DNA of 30,995 bases. Source: SZAS-103 sp964640525 (GTDB lineage Bacteria; Pseudomonadota; Gammaproteobacteria; Xanthomonadales; Xanthomonadaceae). Made by a program: the position numbers and the translations under genes. Location: positions 1 through 30,995 of the forward strand of contig CAZXGS010000041.1 of NCBI GenBank assembly GCA_964640525.1, in the 5' to 3' direction. A model generated the notes under the pieces. The model did not search any database. It saw only the letters and a list, made by a program, of their open reading frames with translations, and was not told the DNA's origin. Position 1 is the stretch's first letter, and the number at the start of each line of letters is the position of its first letter. This document shows positions 24,170 through 30,995 of this stretch, piece after piece.

Positions 24170-24723
24170 ACGACATAGTCCGGAAGACGATCCAGCGGAA
24201 TGTCGTCGAGGAAGGGTGCGGATGCATCCTTGTCCGACAACAAGGGATTCGCAACCGGCCAGTCGATGGCCATGCGTGCATCGTTCCAGCGCAGGTTCAG
24301 ATCCGAAGCGCGGTCGTACAGCGCGGTGCATTGATAAAAGAACACGGCACGCTCGCTCAACGCCACGAAGCCATGCGCGTAACCTGCAGGGATCCAGAAC
24401 TGGCGACGGTTGCGCTCATTCAGCACGGTCGCCGTCCAGCGCCCGAAGGTCGGGGAGCCGCGACGGATGTCCACCGCGACGTCGTAGGCCTCGCCCTCCA
24501 GCACCGTCACCAGCTTGCCCTGCGCGTTGGGTTGCTGGTAATGCAGGCCGCGCAGGACGCCCCTGCAGGACACCGAGACATTCGATTGCACGAAGCGCAA
24601 GTCCAGTCCGCCCTGCGCGAACGCCCGCTGATTGAAGCTCTCGTAGAAGCAACCGCGCGCATCCTCGAACACGTCAGGTTCGATCAGCTTCACGTCGGGC
24701 AGATCGGTGTCGATGATCTTCAT
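24166..24723 (-). CDS. rfbC: dTDP-4-dehydrorhamnose 3,5-epimerase
   Basis: RmlC cupin that epimerises C3 and C5 of dTDP-4-keto-6-deoxyglucose. It has 185 residues, the normal size. Key segments are DARGCFYESFNQRAF, the general-base His61 in GVLRGLHYQ, KLVTVLEGEAYDVAVD, FWIPAGYAHGFVALSE, and the probable acid Tyr130 in VFFYQCT. The ATG at 24723 (MKIIDTDLPDVKLIEP) is chosen from family fit; the longer reading adds an Arg-rich stretch not seen in RmlC. The stop overlaps the rfbD start. A 135-bp gap separates it from rfbA. Confidence 0.97.
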   Translation of the reverse strand: MKIIDTDLPDVKLIEPDVFEDARGCFYESFNQRAFAQGGLDLRFVQSNVSVSCRGVLRGLHYQQPNAQGKLVTVLEGEAYDVAVDIRRGSPTFGRWTATVLNERNRRQFWIPAGYAHGFVALSERAVFFYQCTALYDRASDLNLRWNDARMAIDWPVANPLLSDKDASAPFLDDIPLDRLPDYVV

Positions 24724-24858
24724 GCGGGGACCATGGATTGGAGTTTCGGTTTGGGCGATGCGCTCACGCCGACGGCGCCTCGGCACGCGATGCCATCCAG
24801 GCTCGCGGACTGCGACTGGCTCGTCGTGCCTCGCATCTCACTCATTGCAGGTCACGTC

Positions 24859-25746
24859 TCACGCCACCCTTCCATGCCCGATCAACGACAGCAGGTATTG
24901 CCCGTAGCCATTCTTCGCCAGCGGCTTGGCCAGTTCATCCAGTTGCCCGGCGTCGATCCAGCCGTTGAAATATGCGATCTCTTCCGGGCAACTCACCCGC
25001 AGGCCCTGCCGCGCCTCGATCGTCTCGATGAAGTTGGACGCCTGCAGCAACGATTCGTGGGTACCGGTGTCCAGCCAGGTGTAACCGCGCCCCATGCGCT
25101 CCAGCCGCAGGCTGCCGTCGTCCAGGTAGCAGCGATTCAGGTCCGTGATCTCCAGCTCACCGCGCGGTGACGGCTTGAGGCCGGCGGCGAAATCGCTGGC
25201 GCGACCGTCGTAAAAATACAGCCCGGTGACGGCGTAGTTGGAGCGTGCCTTCTCCGGCTTCTCCTCCAGCCCGACGACCTTTCCGTCCGCATCGAATTCA
25301 GCCACGCCGTAACGCTCCGGGTCATGGACCCAATAGCCGAACACCGTGGCGCCATGCTCATGGGCACCGGCGCGACCCAGCAAAGACGTGAATCCGTCGC
25401 CATAGAAGATGTTGTCACCCAGCACCAGGCAGCTCGGGCTGCCGTCGAGGAACGCGCGCCCGATCAGGTAGGCCTGCGCCAGTCCGTCGGGGCTGGGCTG
25501 CACGGCGTATTGGATCTGCATGCCCCACTGCGAGCCATCCCCGAGCAGGCGCTTGAACAGCTCCTGTTCGTGCGGGGTATTGATGATCAACACCTCGCGG
25601 ATGCCGGCGAGCATCAGCGTGCTCAGCGGGTAGTAGATCATCGGTTTGTCGTACACCGGCAGCAGTTGCTTGCTGATCGCCTGGGTGATCGGGTACAGCC
25701 GGGTGCCGGAGCCGCCAGCGAGGATGATGCCTTTGCGTTGGGTCAT
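24859..25746 (-). CDS. rfbA: Glucose-1-phosphate thymidylyltransferase
   Basis: RmlA, first committed step: dTTP plus glucose-1-phosphate to dTDP-glucose. It has 295 residues, the family length. The nucleotide loop is GIILAGGSGTRLYPIT near the N-terminus, followed by KQLLPVYDKPMIYYPLS, VQPSPDGLAQAYLIG, VLGDNIFYG, LEEKPEKARSNYAVTGLYFY and WLDTGTHESLLQAS. RmlA is commonly feedback-inhibited by dTDP-rhamnose. The ATG at 25746 opens directly on the conserved N-terminus and has a weak GGAAAT site. It lies 153 bp after rfbB, a stretch holding only a small TCTCCC/GGGAGA palindrome (25872-25886) and no gene. Confidence 0.97.
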   Translation of the reverse strand: MTQRKGIILAGGSGTRLYPITQAISKQLLPVYDKPMIYYPLSTLMLAGIREVLIINTPHEQELFKRLLGDGSQWGMQIQYAVQPSPDGLAQAYLIGRAFLDGSPSCLVLGDNIFYGDGFTSLLGRAGAHEHGATVFGYWVHDPERYGVAEFDADGKVVGLEEKPEKARSNYAVTGLYFYDGRASDFAAGLKPSPRGELEITDLNRCYLDDGSLRLERMGRGYTWLDTGTHESLLQASNFIETIEARQGLRVSCPEEIAYFNGWIDAGQLDELAKPLAKNGYGQYLLSLIGHGRVA

Positions 25747-25899
25747 GGGATTTCCGAAAAGGGAATCGTGTCACGTCGAACGGAATCTGCTGCTTCCCGT
25801 CCTCCCTCCAGTCGAAGGTGTCTCGAAGGGCCGGATGAGCGCGAGCGGCGACCGCTGTACAGGTCGAGGCTTCTCCCGGCGGGAGAGGAACTGCGTGTT

Positions 25900-26967
25900 T
25901 CAGCCCTGCCCGATCCTTTCGAGCCGATAGCTGCCGTCCAGCACCCTTTCCACCCAGGACGCGTTGCCCAGATACCAGTCCACCGTCTGCGCGATGCCCT
26001 GCTCGAAGTCCACGGTCGGCTTCCAGCCCAGTTCCTGCTTGAGCTTCCCGGCATCGATCGCGTAACGCCGGTCATGGCCAGGACGGTCCTTGACGTAGGT
26101 GATCAATTCCTCGTGTGCCCGCCCATCGGGCAGGGGCCGACGCGCATCCAGCAAGGCGCAGATGGTCTTGACCACGGTGATGTTCGGCTTCTCCGCATCC
26201 CCGCCCACATTGTAGGTCTCGCCCACGCGCCCTGCTTCCAGCACCCGCCGAATCGCGGCACAGTGGTCCTTGACGAACAGCCAGTCGCGCACGTTCATGC
26301 CATCGCCGTACACCGGCAGGGGCAGGCCCGCGAGCGCCTTCTGGATCACCAGCGGAATCAATTTCTCCGGAAACTGGAACGGACCGTAATTGTTCGAGCA
26401 ATTCGTGGTCAGGACGGGAAGACCGTAGGTGTGGTGGAACGCGCGCACCAAGTGGTCGGACGCGGCCTTGGACGCCGAATACGGGGAATTGGGCGCGTAG
26501 GGTGTGTCCTCCGTGAACGCCCCGGTCGCACCCAGCGAACCGTAGACCTCGTCCGTTGAGACGTGCAGGAAGCGGAACGCGTCGCGCCGCGACCCGTCCA
26601 GCGCACGCCAGTAATCACGCGCGCACTCCAGCAGGCCCAAGGTGCCCACGACATTGGTCTGCACGAAAGCCGCCGGCCCGTCGATCGACCGATCCACATG
26701 GGATTCCGCGGCGAAGTTGATGACGGCATCCGGACGATGTTCGGCGAGCAAGCGCGACACCAGCGCGCGATCGCCGATGTCGCCGTGGACGAAGGCATGT
26801 CCAGGATTGCCGTCCAGCGCATCGAGAGTATCGCGGTTGCCCGCGTAGGTCAGCGCATCCAGATTGACGACATGCACGCCGGAGGCCACCGCGTCGAGCA
26901 CGAAGTTGCCGCCGATGAAACCGGCGCCGCCGGTGACCAGCCAGGTGGGAGTGCGGTTTTCGGACAT
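25900..26967 (-). CDS. rfbB: dTDP-glucose 4,6-dehydratase
   Basis: RmlB, NAD+-dependent extended SDR that converts dTDP-glucose to dTDP-4-keto-6-deoxyglucose. It has 355 residues. The NAD loop is GGAGFIGGN (13-21), followed by HGDIGDRALV, INFAAESHVDRSI, the catalytic Thr138-Asp139-Glu140 in VSTDEVYGS and Tyr163-xxx-Lys167 in YSASKAASDH. TNCSNNYGPFQFPEKLIPL and GDGMNVRDWLFVKDH are family hallmarks. The ATG at 26967 (MSENRTPTWLVTGGAG) is preferred to a start 15 codons upstream, which only adds non-conserved residues. First gene of rfbBACD; dTDP-rhamnose feeds O-antigen or other surface glycans whose genes are not in this window. Confidence 0.97.
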   Translation of the reverse strand: MSENRTPTWLVTGGAGFIGGNFVLDAVASGVHVVNLDALTYAGNRDTLDALDGNPGHAFVHGDIGDRALVSRLLAEHRPDAVINFAAESHVDRSIDGPAAFVQTNVVGTLGLLECARDYWRALDGSRRDAFRFLHVSTDEVYGSLGATGAFTEDTPYAPNSPYSASKAASDHLVRAFHHTYGLPVLTTNCSNNYGPFQFPEKLIPLVIQKALAGLPLPVYGDGMNVRDWLFVKDHCAAIRRVLEAGRVGETYNVGGDAEKPNITVVKTICALLDARRPLPDGRAHEELITYVKDRPGHDRRYAIDAGKLKQELGWKPTVDFEQGIAQTVDWYLGNASWVERVLDGSYRLERIGQG

Positions 26968-27030
26968 GGATGACGGCGTCTTCGAAGCGGCGGAAGGCCA
27001 TGCGCGGGTCAAACGCGCACGAAAGCGCCC

Positions 27031-27036
27031 ATCATA
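27031..27036 (-). promoter_or_regulatory. Possible extended -10 of the rfbBACD operon
   Basis: On the minus strand TTGGTATGAT provides TGn plus TATGAT (5/6 of the consensus) about 64 nt upstream of the rfbB ATG. The -35 region is poor (GAACGT at 17-nt spacing), as is allowed for extended -10 promoters. Confidence 0.4.
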
Positions 27037-27091
27037 CCAACAAGCCCATGCTCACGTTCGCGCGCAGCCCGGCAAGACGCGGCGACGGCAT

Positions 27092-27109
27092 CGCCGGCCC
27101 CAGCCGGCG
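27092..27109. terminator. GC-rich hairpin after ssb, without T-tract
   Basis: CGCCGGC-CCCA-GCCGGCG, a perfect 7-bp stem with a 4-nt loop, lies 26 nt downstream of the ssb stop on the minus strand. No run of T follows, so intrinsic termination is doubtful; it may be a pause or RNA-stabilising hairpin. Confidence 0.35.
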
Positions 27110-27134
27110 CTTCCGACACCACGCGCGCACCGAT

Positions 27135-27605
27135 TCAGAACGGAATCTCGTCATCCGGAAAATTGTCTGCCGGCGCGGGCGACGGCCTCGATCCGTGGTT
27201 GCCCATGTCCGGGCTGCCGCCGCGCGCCGCCGGGGCTGCGAAGCCGCCGCGCTCGGCCCGCTCGCCGCCGGCCTTGCCACCGAGCAACTGCAGGTGGTCG
27301 GCGATGATGTCGGTGCTGTAGCGCTCCACGCCATCCTTTCCGGTGTACTTGTCGTAGCGGATCGAACCCTCGATATAGCACTGCCCACCCTTGCGCAGGT
27401 ACTCGGCGGCGATTTCGGCAACCTTGCCGAAGAACTTCACCCGATGCCACTCGGTGCGTTCCTGGTTGTTGCCGTCCTTGTCCTTGCGCACGCTGGTGGT
27501 GGCCAGGCTGATCGAGCAAACCGCCATGCCGCCCTGGGTGTATTTGGTTTCCGGGTCATTGCCCAGATTGCCGATGAGGATGACCTTGTTGACGCCGCGT
27601 GCCAT
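27135..27605 (-). CDS. ssb: Single-stranded DNA-binding protein
   Basis: SSB coats single-stranded DNA during replication, repair and recombination. It has 156 residues. The OB-fold covers about 1-110 (GVNKVILIGNLGNDPETKYT, ERTEWHRVKFFGKVAEIAAE, YIEGSIRYDKYTGKDGVERY). A Gly/Ala/Pro-rich linker follows (112-147), and the acidic tip NFPDDEIPF binds partner proteins such as exonuclease I. The ATG at 27605 has GGAG 6 nt upstream; the longer frame (57 more codons) lies in the ssb-ispB intergenic region and is not SSB-like. Divergent from ispB. Confidence 0.98.
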   Translation of the reverse strand: MARGVNKVILIGNLGNDPETKYTQGGMAVCSISLATTSVRKDKDGNNQERTEWHRVKFFGKVAEIAAEYLRKGGQCYIEGSIRYDKYTGKDGVERYSTDIIADHLQLLGGKAGGERAERGGFAAPAARGGSPDMGNHGSRPSPAPADNFPDDEIPF

Positions 27606-27804
27606 GACTGCTCCGTTGTGCGTGAAGGGCGATGGAATACCGCAGAGGCTAATGGGCCAGCCGCGGACAGGCGGTTTGCAGATGCCGCCTGGAGGATCGA
27701 GCATGATAGCAGCCGGCCCTCTCCGCCAGATTGCGCGCCCGGCGCGTCCGTCGCCATCGGCATTTGCCGCATCCATGGCTCGGAATCGTCCGATCCGTGC
27801 CGGC

Positions 27805-27810
27805 TATAAT
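27805..27810 (+). promoter_or_regulatory. Consensus -10 box of ispB
   Basis: A perfect TATAAT (27805-27810) lies 21 nt before the ispB ATG, so the leader would be only about 15 nt. The -35 at the proper distance is poor (GGAATC). Confidence 0.5.
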
Positions 27811-27831
27811 CGCCGCCAGTTCCCAGCCGCA

Positions 27832-28860
27832 ATGCCGATGAGCCCCGACGCCGCGACCCAACGCCGCCCCGTTTCCGGCCCACCGGACGCCACAGGCTTG
27901 GCTGCGATCCAGGCCCTGTCTGCCGTCGACATGGCCGCGGTGGATGCCCTGATCCGGCGCCGGCTCGCCTCCGACGTGGTGCTGGTGCAGCAGATCGGCG
28001 AGCACATCGTCGCTGCCGGCGGCAAGCGGTTGCGGCCGATGCTGGCGGTGCTGGCCGCACGCGCGCTGGGTTGCGCAGGGGAGGACCACCACCAGCTCGC
28101 GGCGATCATCGAATTCATCCACACCGCCACCCTGCTGCATGACGACGTGGTGGACGAGTCCGACCTGCGGCGCGGCCGCAAGACCGCCAATGCGTTGTGG
28201 GGCAATGCGCCCAGCGTGCTGGTCGGGGACTTCCTGTACTCGCGCAGCTTCCAGTTGATGGTGGAACTGCAGCGCCCGCAGGTGATGCAGGTGCTCGCCG
28301 ACACCACCAACGCGATCGCCGAGGGCGAGGTGCTGCAATTGCTGCACGTGCGCAACCCGGACACCGACGAGACCGCCTACGACCGCGTCATCGAGCGCAA
28401 GACCGCGGTGCTGTTCGCCGCCGCGACCCGCCTTGGCGCGCTGCTTGCCGGCGGCGACGCAACGATCCAGAAGGCGCTGCACGAGTATGGATTGCAGTTG
28501 GGTTTTGCATTCCAGATCGCCGACGACGTACTCGATTACACCGCCGACGCGCAGGCGCTGGGCAAGAACCTCGGGGACGACCTCGCCGAGGGCAAGGCGA
28601 CATTGCCGCTGATCCATGCCATGGCCCACGCCGACGTTTCCGCCAGGGCGGCGATCCGGCATGCCATCGTCGAGGGCGACCTGGACGCGTTGCCGGTGAT
28701 CGTGCAGGCGATCCGTGCCAGCGGCGGCCTCGACTACAGCGCCGCGCGCGCCCGTGAGCACGCGCAACGCGCGCGTGCGGCCTTGCGCGGGCTGCCGGAG
28801 TCACCGTGGCTGGACGCCCTGCACGGGCTGGCGCGGTACGCGGTCGAGCGCGACCACTGA
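27832..28860 (+). CDS. ispB: Octaprenyl-diphosphate synthase (long-chain trans-prenyltransferase)
   Basis: Makes the C40-type polyprenyl diphosphate for the ubiquinone side chain by adding isopentenyl diphosphate units. It has 342 residues; E. coli IspB has 323 and aligns from about residue 20 (LSAVDMAAVDALI). Motifs are GGKRLRPMLAVLAARA, the first Asp-rich motif LLHDDVVDESDLRRGR (Asp104, 105 and 108), SVLVGDFLYSRSFQ, IAEGEVLQLLHV, the second Asp-rich motif QIADDVLDYT (Asp231, 232 and 235), then GKNLGDDLAEGKATLPLIHA. The ATG at 27832 sits about 15 nt after the likely transcript start and has no evident ribosome site; an ATG two codons later (27838) is equally possible. Chain length (C40 or other) is inferred from similarity only. 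Confidence 0.95.
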   Translation: MPMSPDAATQRRPVSGPPDATGLAAIQALSAVDMAAVDALIRRRLASDVVLVQQIGEHIVAAGGKRLRPMLAVLAARALGCAGEDHHQLAAIIEFIHTATLLHDDVVDESDLRRGRKTANALWGNAPSVLVGDFLYSRSFQLMVELQRPQVMQVLADTTNAIAEGEVLQLLHVRNPDTDETAYDRVIERKTAVLFAAATRLGALLAGGDATIQKALHEYGLQLGFAFQIADDVLDYTADAQALGKNLGDDLAEGKATLPLIHAMAHADVSARAAIRHAIVEGDLDALPVIVQAIRASGGLDYSAARAREHAQRARAALRGLPESPWLDALHGLARYAVERDH

Positions 28861-28888
28861 TCGAGCGCCGGGCGCGGCGTGACGGCGG

Positions 28889-29722
28889 TCACCCGCCGCC
28901 GGATTTCGAGGCTGCCGCCGTCGCCTTTCCGCGCAAGAACGCCTCGTCGAAAAACGCGCGCATCATGCGGTAGCTGCGCTGCGCCGCGACGGGATCGTAG
29001 CGGCAGCCCGGCCTGTCCTCGCCCGCTTCGGTGAAGCAATGCACGGCGCCACCGAAGTTGACGAACTGCCAGTCCGCGCCGCTGGCCCGCAATTCGGTGA
29101 ACAAGGGCTCGACATGCGGCCACGCGCCGCGGTCGTCGGCGCCGTTGAGGATCAGCAGGCGCGACACGATGGCCTTGGCCCTGTTCGGACTGTCCGGATT
29201 CAGGCCGGCATGAAACGTCACGATGCCGCCGCTGGGCTTGATCCCGCTGCGGGCCAGATCCAGCACCGCCGAGCCACCGAAACAAAATCCGATCGCGCCT
29301 AGCCTGGCCGGATCGATCGGCGCCTTGTCGAGGTTGGCCTGCAGCGCGTTCCACGCGGCATTGACGCGCCGTTTCATCGCATCGCGGTCGGCGTAGAACG
29401 GCTTGACTGCTGCCATCGCACCGGCATCGTCCTGCGGATGCACGTCCTTGCCGTACATGTCGGCGAGCAGGATCACGTAGTCCTTGCCGGCGATCTGCTG
29501 CGCCTTGGCAATCGCCCGGGCGTTGACGCCGTACCAGTTGGGCACCATCAGCAGTCCGGGCCGCTTGGCGGCGCTTGCGTCGTCCCAGACCAGAAAGCCG
29601 GACAAGGTGGTGGTGCCGTCTTTCCAGCGCACCGCCTCGGTCCGCGCGCTGGCCAGCGCGTGGCCACAGAACCCGAACACCGCGACAACCGCGGTGGCGA
29701 TCGTCAGCAACTGCATGCGCAT
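28889..29722 (-). CDS. Exported dienelactone hydrolase family protein
   Basis: An alpha/beta hydrolase of 277 residues. A signal peptide covers about 1-25 (MQLLTIATAVVAVFGFCGHA, then LASA). The dienelactone-hydrolase triad is Cys147 in IGFCFGGSAVLDLA, an Asp at 196 or 197 in LNGADDRGAW, and His228 in GGAVHCFTEAG. LLMVPNWYGVN and LADMYGKDVHPQDD are typical DLH blocks. The family hydrolyses lactones and esters; the true substrate is unknown, and export to the periplasm makes a role in chloroaromatic breakdown unlikely. The start at 29722 is supported by the signal peptide; GGGG lies upstream. It is the next gene downstream of the MurD gene on the same strand, with a 226-bp gap in which I see no gene. 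Confidence 0.9.
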   Translation of the reverse strand: MRMQLLTIATAVVAVFGFCGHALASARTEAVRWKDGTTTLSGFLVWDDASAAKRPGLLMVPNWYGVNARAIAKAQQIAGKDYVILLADMYGKDVHPQDDAGAMAAVKPFYADRDAMKRRVNAAWNALQANLDKAPIDPARLGAIGFCFGGSAVLDLARSGIKPSGGIVTFHAGLNPDSPNRAKAIVSRLLILNGADDRGAWPHVEPLFTELRASGADWQFVNFGGAVHCFTEAGEDRPGCRYDPVAAQRSYRMMRAFFDEAFLRGKATAAASKSGGG

Positions 29723-29948
29723 GGCGAAACCCCGCTATGGAAAGTTGCGGTCCAGTGTAGCGCCGATGCCGCGCCTGGCCTCGCGCACGGATTGCGGCAA
29801 GGGCGCACGCATGCGCTGGCGCTGGCGCGGCCGGATCGCATTCATGAAACGTCGACTTGCAACCATTTGACGCGCATATGCCGCGCCAAGTCGCCACCCA
29901 TGGCAGGCTTTTGCACCTGCGCCACACGCACGCCAAACGCGATGGCGC

Positions 29949-30995
29949 TCAGCCAATCCCCAGTCCGGGGATGCGGGTGATCGCGTCCGGATCGAACCCG
30001 GCCACGCGCGCGAAATCACGGCCGCGCCGGGTGTAATCGGCATACGCACCGAAGCTGGGTGCGCCCGGCGAGAGCAGCACGATGCCGCCCGCGGACACTT
30101 CCGCGCGCGCCAGCGCCACCGCCTCGCCCATGTCCCGCGCAGCATGCAGGCGCAGCGCACCTTGCGCGGCCACCGCGCGCAGCGCGGCGTGGATGCGCGG
30201 GCCGTTCTGGCCCATGGTGATGACCGCCTGCGCGGGCGCAACCTGCATCCGGCCGACGAACGGCTGCCAGTCCACGCCACGGTCGTAGCCGCCGACCAGG
30301 ATCGCCACCGCTTTGCCGGCGTGGCAATCCAATGCGGCCAGGCTGGCGTGCGGGGTGGTGCTGATGGAATCGTTGACGTAGCCGATGCCATCGATCTCGC
30401 CCAGCCACTGCAGGCGATGCGGAAGGCCACGGAAGCTCATCGCATGCACCGCGAGCGGGCGCGCATCCACGCCCAGCGCCTCGATCGCGGTCAGCGCCGC
30501 GCACAGGTTCCAGCGGTTGTGCAGGCCGGGAAGCGGCAAGGAGGCGGTGTCCAGCACCGCCTCCTTGCCGCGGTGGAGCACTGCCTCGCGCAGGTGCCAG
30601 CCGTCATCACGGTTGAACCAGCACACGCGGGAGTTCGGCAGTTCCAGCGCCGCCAGGGTCGGGTCCAGCACATTGAGCACCGCGGTACGCGGCTGGCCCC
30701 GCGTGAACAGCGCCAACTTGTCGTCCACGTAGCGCGCATGGCTGCCGTGCCAGTCCAGGTGCTCGGGGTAGATGTTCAGTCCGACCGCCACCTCGGGGCG
30801 TTGTCCGGAGGCGGCGATCTCGCAGGTCTGGTAACTCGACAGCTCGACCGCCCAGTACGTCGGCGCGGTCGGTGGGTCGAGCAGTTCGAGCAGCGGCACG
30901 CCGATGTTGCCGGCCAGCGCAGTGCGCTGGCCACCGGCGCGCAGCAGGTGCGCCAGCAGCGCCGTGGTGGTGCTCTTGCCCTTGGTGCCGGTGAC
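29949..30995 (-). CDS. murD: MurD-family UDP-MurNAc-L-alanine:glutamate ligase, possibly MurD2 (partial, N-terminus off the right edge)
   Basis: Mur ligase that adds glutamate to UDP-MurNAc-L-alanine in the cytosol during peptidoglycan synthesis. The frame is open to the window edge. It provides 348 residues and lacks roughly the first 110-120 (UDP-binding domain). The ATP loop is VTGTKGKSTTTALLAHLL. Then come AGNIGVPLLELL, VELSSYQT, NIYPEHLDWHG, PGLHNRWNLCAALTAIEALG (central/C-domain junction), NDSISTTPHASLAALD, VGGYDRGVDWQPF and LLSPGAPSFGAYADYTRRGR. Classical MurD usually has GTNGKST and a 'GG..KG.D' motif. The Lys in GTKGKST and GGYDRGVDW recall MurD2 of Xanthomonas, which adds L-Glu and is followed by the MurL epimerase; that reading is from memory and moderate. 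No murL lies downstream here; the upstream side is outside the window. Confidence 0.9.
   Translation of the reverse strand, partial: VTGTKGKSTTTALLAHLLRAGGQRTALAGNIGVPLLELLDPPTAPTYWAVELSSYQTCEIAASGQRPEVAVGLNIYPEHLDWHGSHARYVDDKLALFTRGQPRTAVLNVLDPTLAALELPNSRVCWFNRDDGWHLREAVLHRGKEAVLDTASLPLPGLHNRWNLCAALTAIEALGVDARPLAVHAMSFRGLPHRLQWLGEIDGIGYVNDSISTTPHASLAALDCHAGKAVAILVGGYDRGVDWQPFVGRMQVAPAQAVITMGQNGPRIHAALRAVAAQGALRLHAARDMGEAVALARAEVSAGGIVLLSPGAPSFGAYADYTRRGRDFARVAGFDPDAITRIPGLGIG

Noticed and set aside
29723..29948. Possible small gene or RNA between the DLH gene and the MurD gene
   Set aside because: Short frames here lack ribosome sites and family features, and no hairpin typical of a small RNA or terminator stands out.

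Overview
This is a high-GC chromosomal segment that looks like ordinary backbone of a gammaproteobacterium, most probably order Lysobacterales (Xanthomonadales; Rhodanobacteraceae/Lysobacteraceae type). The assignment is inference. It rests on the pilGHIJ block divergent from gshB plus a TonB gene, a 30S protein THX gene, clustered secreted S9 peptidases, the HutF route of histidine breakdown, rmlBACD order, and a MurD-family ligase with a MurD2-like P-loop. No phage, plasmid, transposase, CRISPR, tRNA or rRNA is visible.

Layout. 1-3738 (minus strand): the twitching-motility chemosensory operon pilG-pilH-pilI-pilJ, read from a promoter near 3802-3832; pilJ runs off the left edge. 3977-5867 (plus): gshB and a membrane-anchored TonB. 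5881-6651 (minus): a second, convergent TonB-C-domain protein with a cleavable signal peptide instead of an anchor. 6749-14773: a dispersed histidine-utilisation region, with hutU (minus) and the divergent pair hutF (minus)/hutI (plus). Between them lie an SDR oxidoreductase, an Ada-N/AraC/AlkA fusion, ogt, and a small secreted protein of unknown function. 14774-15198: a 425-bp intergenic stretch made of a long hairpin, two dispersed-repeat-like elements and a terminator. 15199-16813: THX (minus), a small acidic hypothetical and a periplasmic cyclophilin-type isomerase (plus). 16944-23181 (minus): three exported S9-family serine peptidases, two of them close tandem paralogues. 23261-26967 (minus): rmlB-A-C-D for dTDP-L-rhamnose. 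27135-27605: ssb (minus), divergent from ispB (27832-28860, plus). 28889-29722 (minus): an exported dienelactone-hydrolase-like protein. 29949-30995 (minus): the C-terminal three quarters of a MurD-family ligase.

How the genes work together. PilG/H/I/J is the input and adaptor half of the Chp system controlling type IV pili; the ChpA-type kinase would lie beyond the left edge. HutU, HutI and HutF carry out steps 2-4 of the five-step histidine pathway ending in formylglutamate; HutH and HutG are not in the window. The Ada-AlkA fusion and Ogt together hold the sensor, glycosylase and methyltransferase functions of the adaptive response to alkylation. RmlBACD supplies activated rhamnose for surface polysaccharide. 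I did not find a clearly new multi-gene system. The most interesting items are the long extension on PilI, the small secreted protein with a TonB-plug-like tail, the unanchored TonB-like protein, the split Ada functions, and the possible MurD2 variant of peptidoglycan synthesis.
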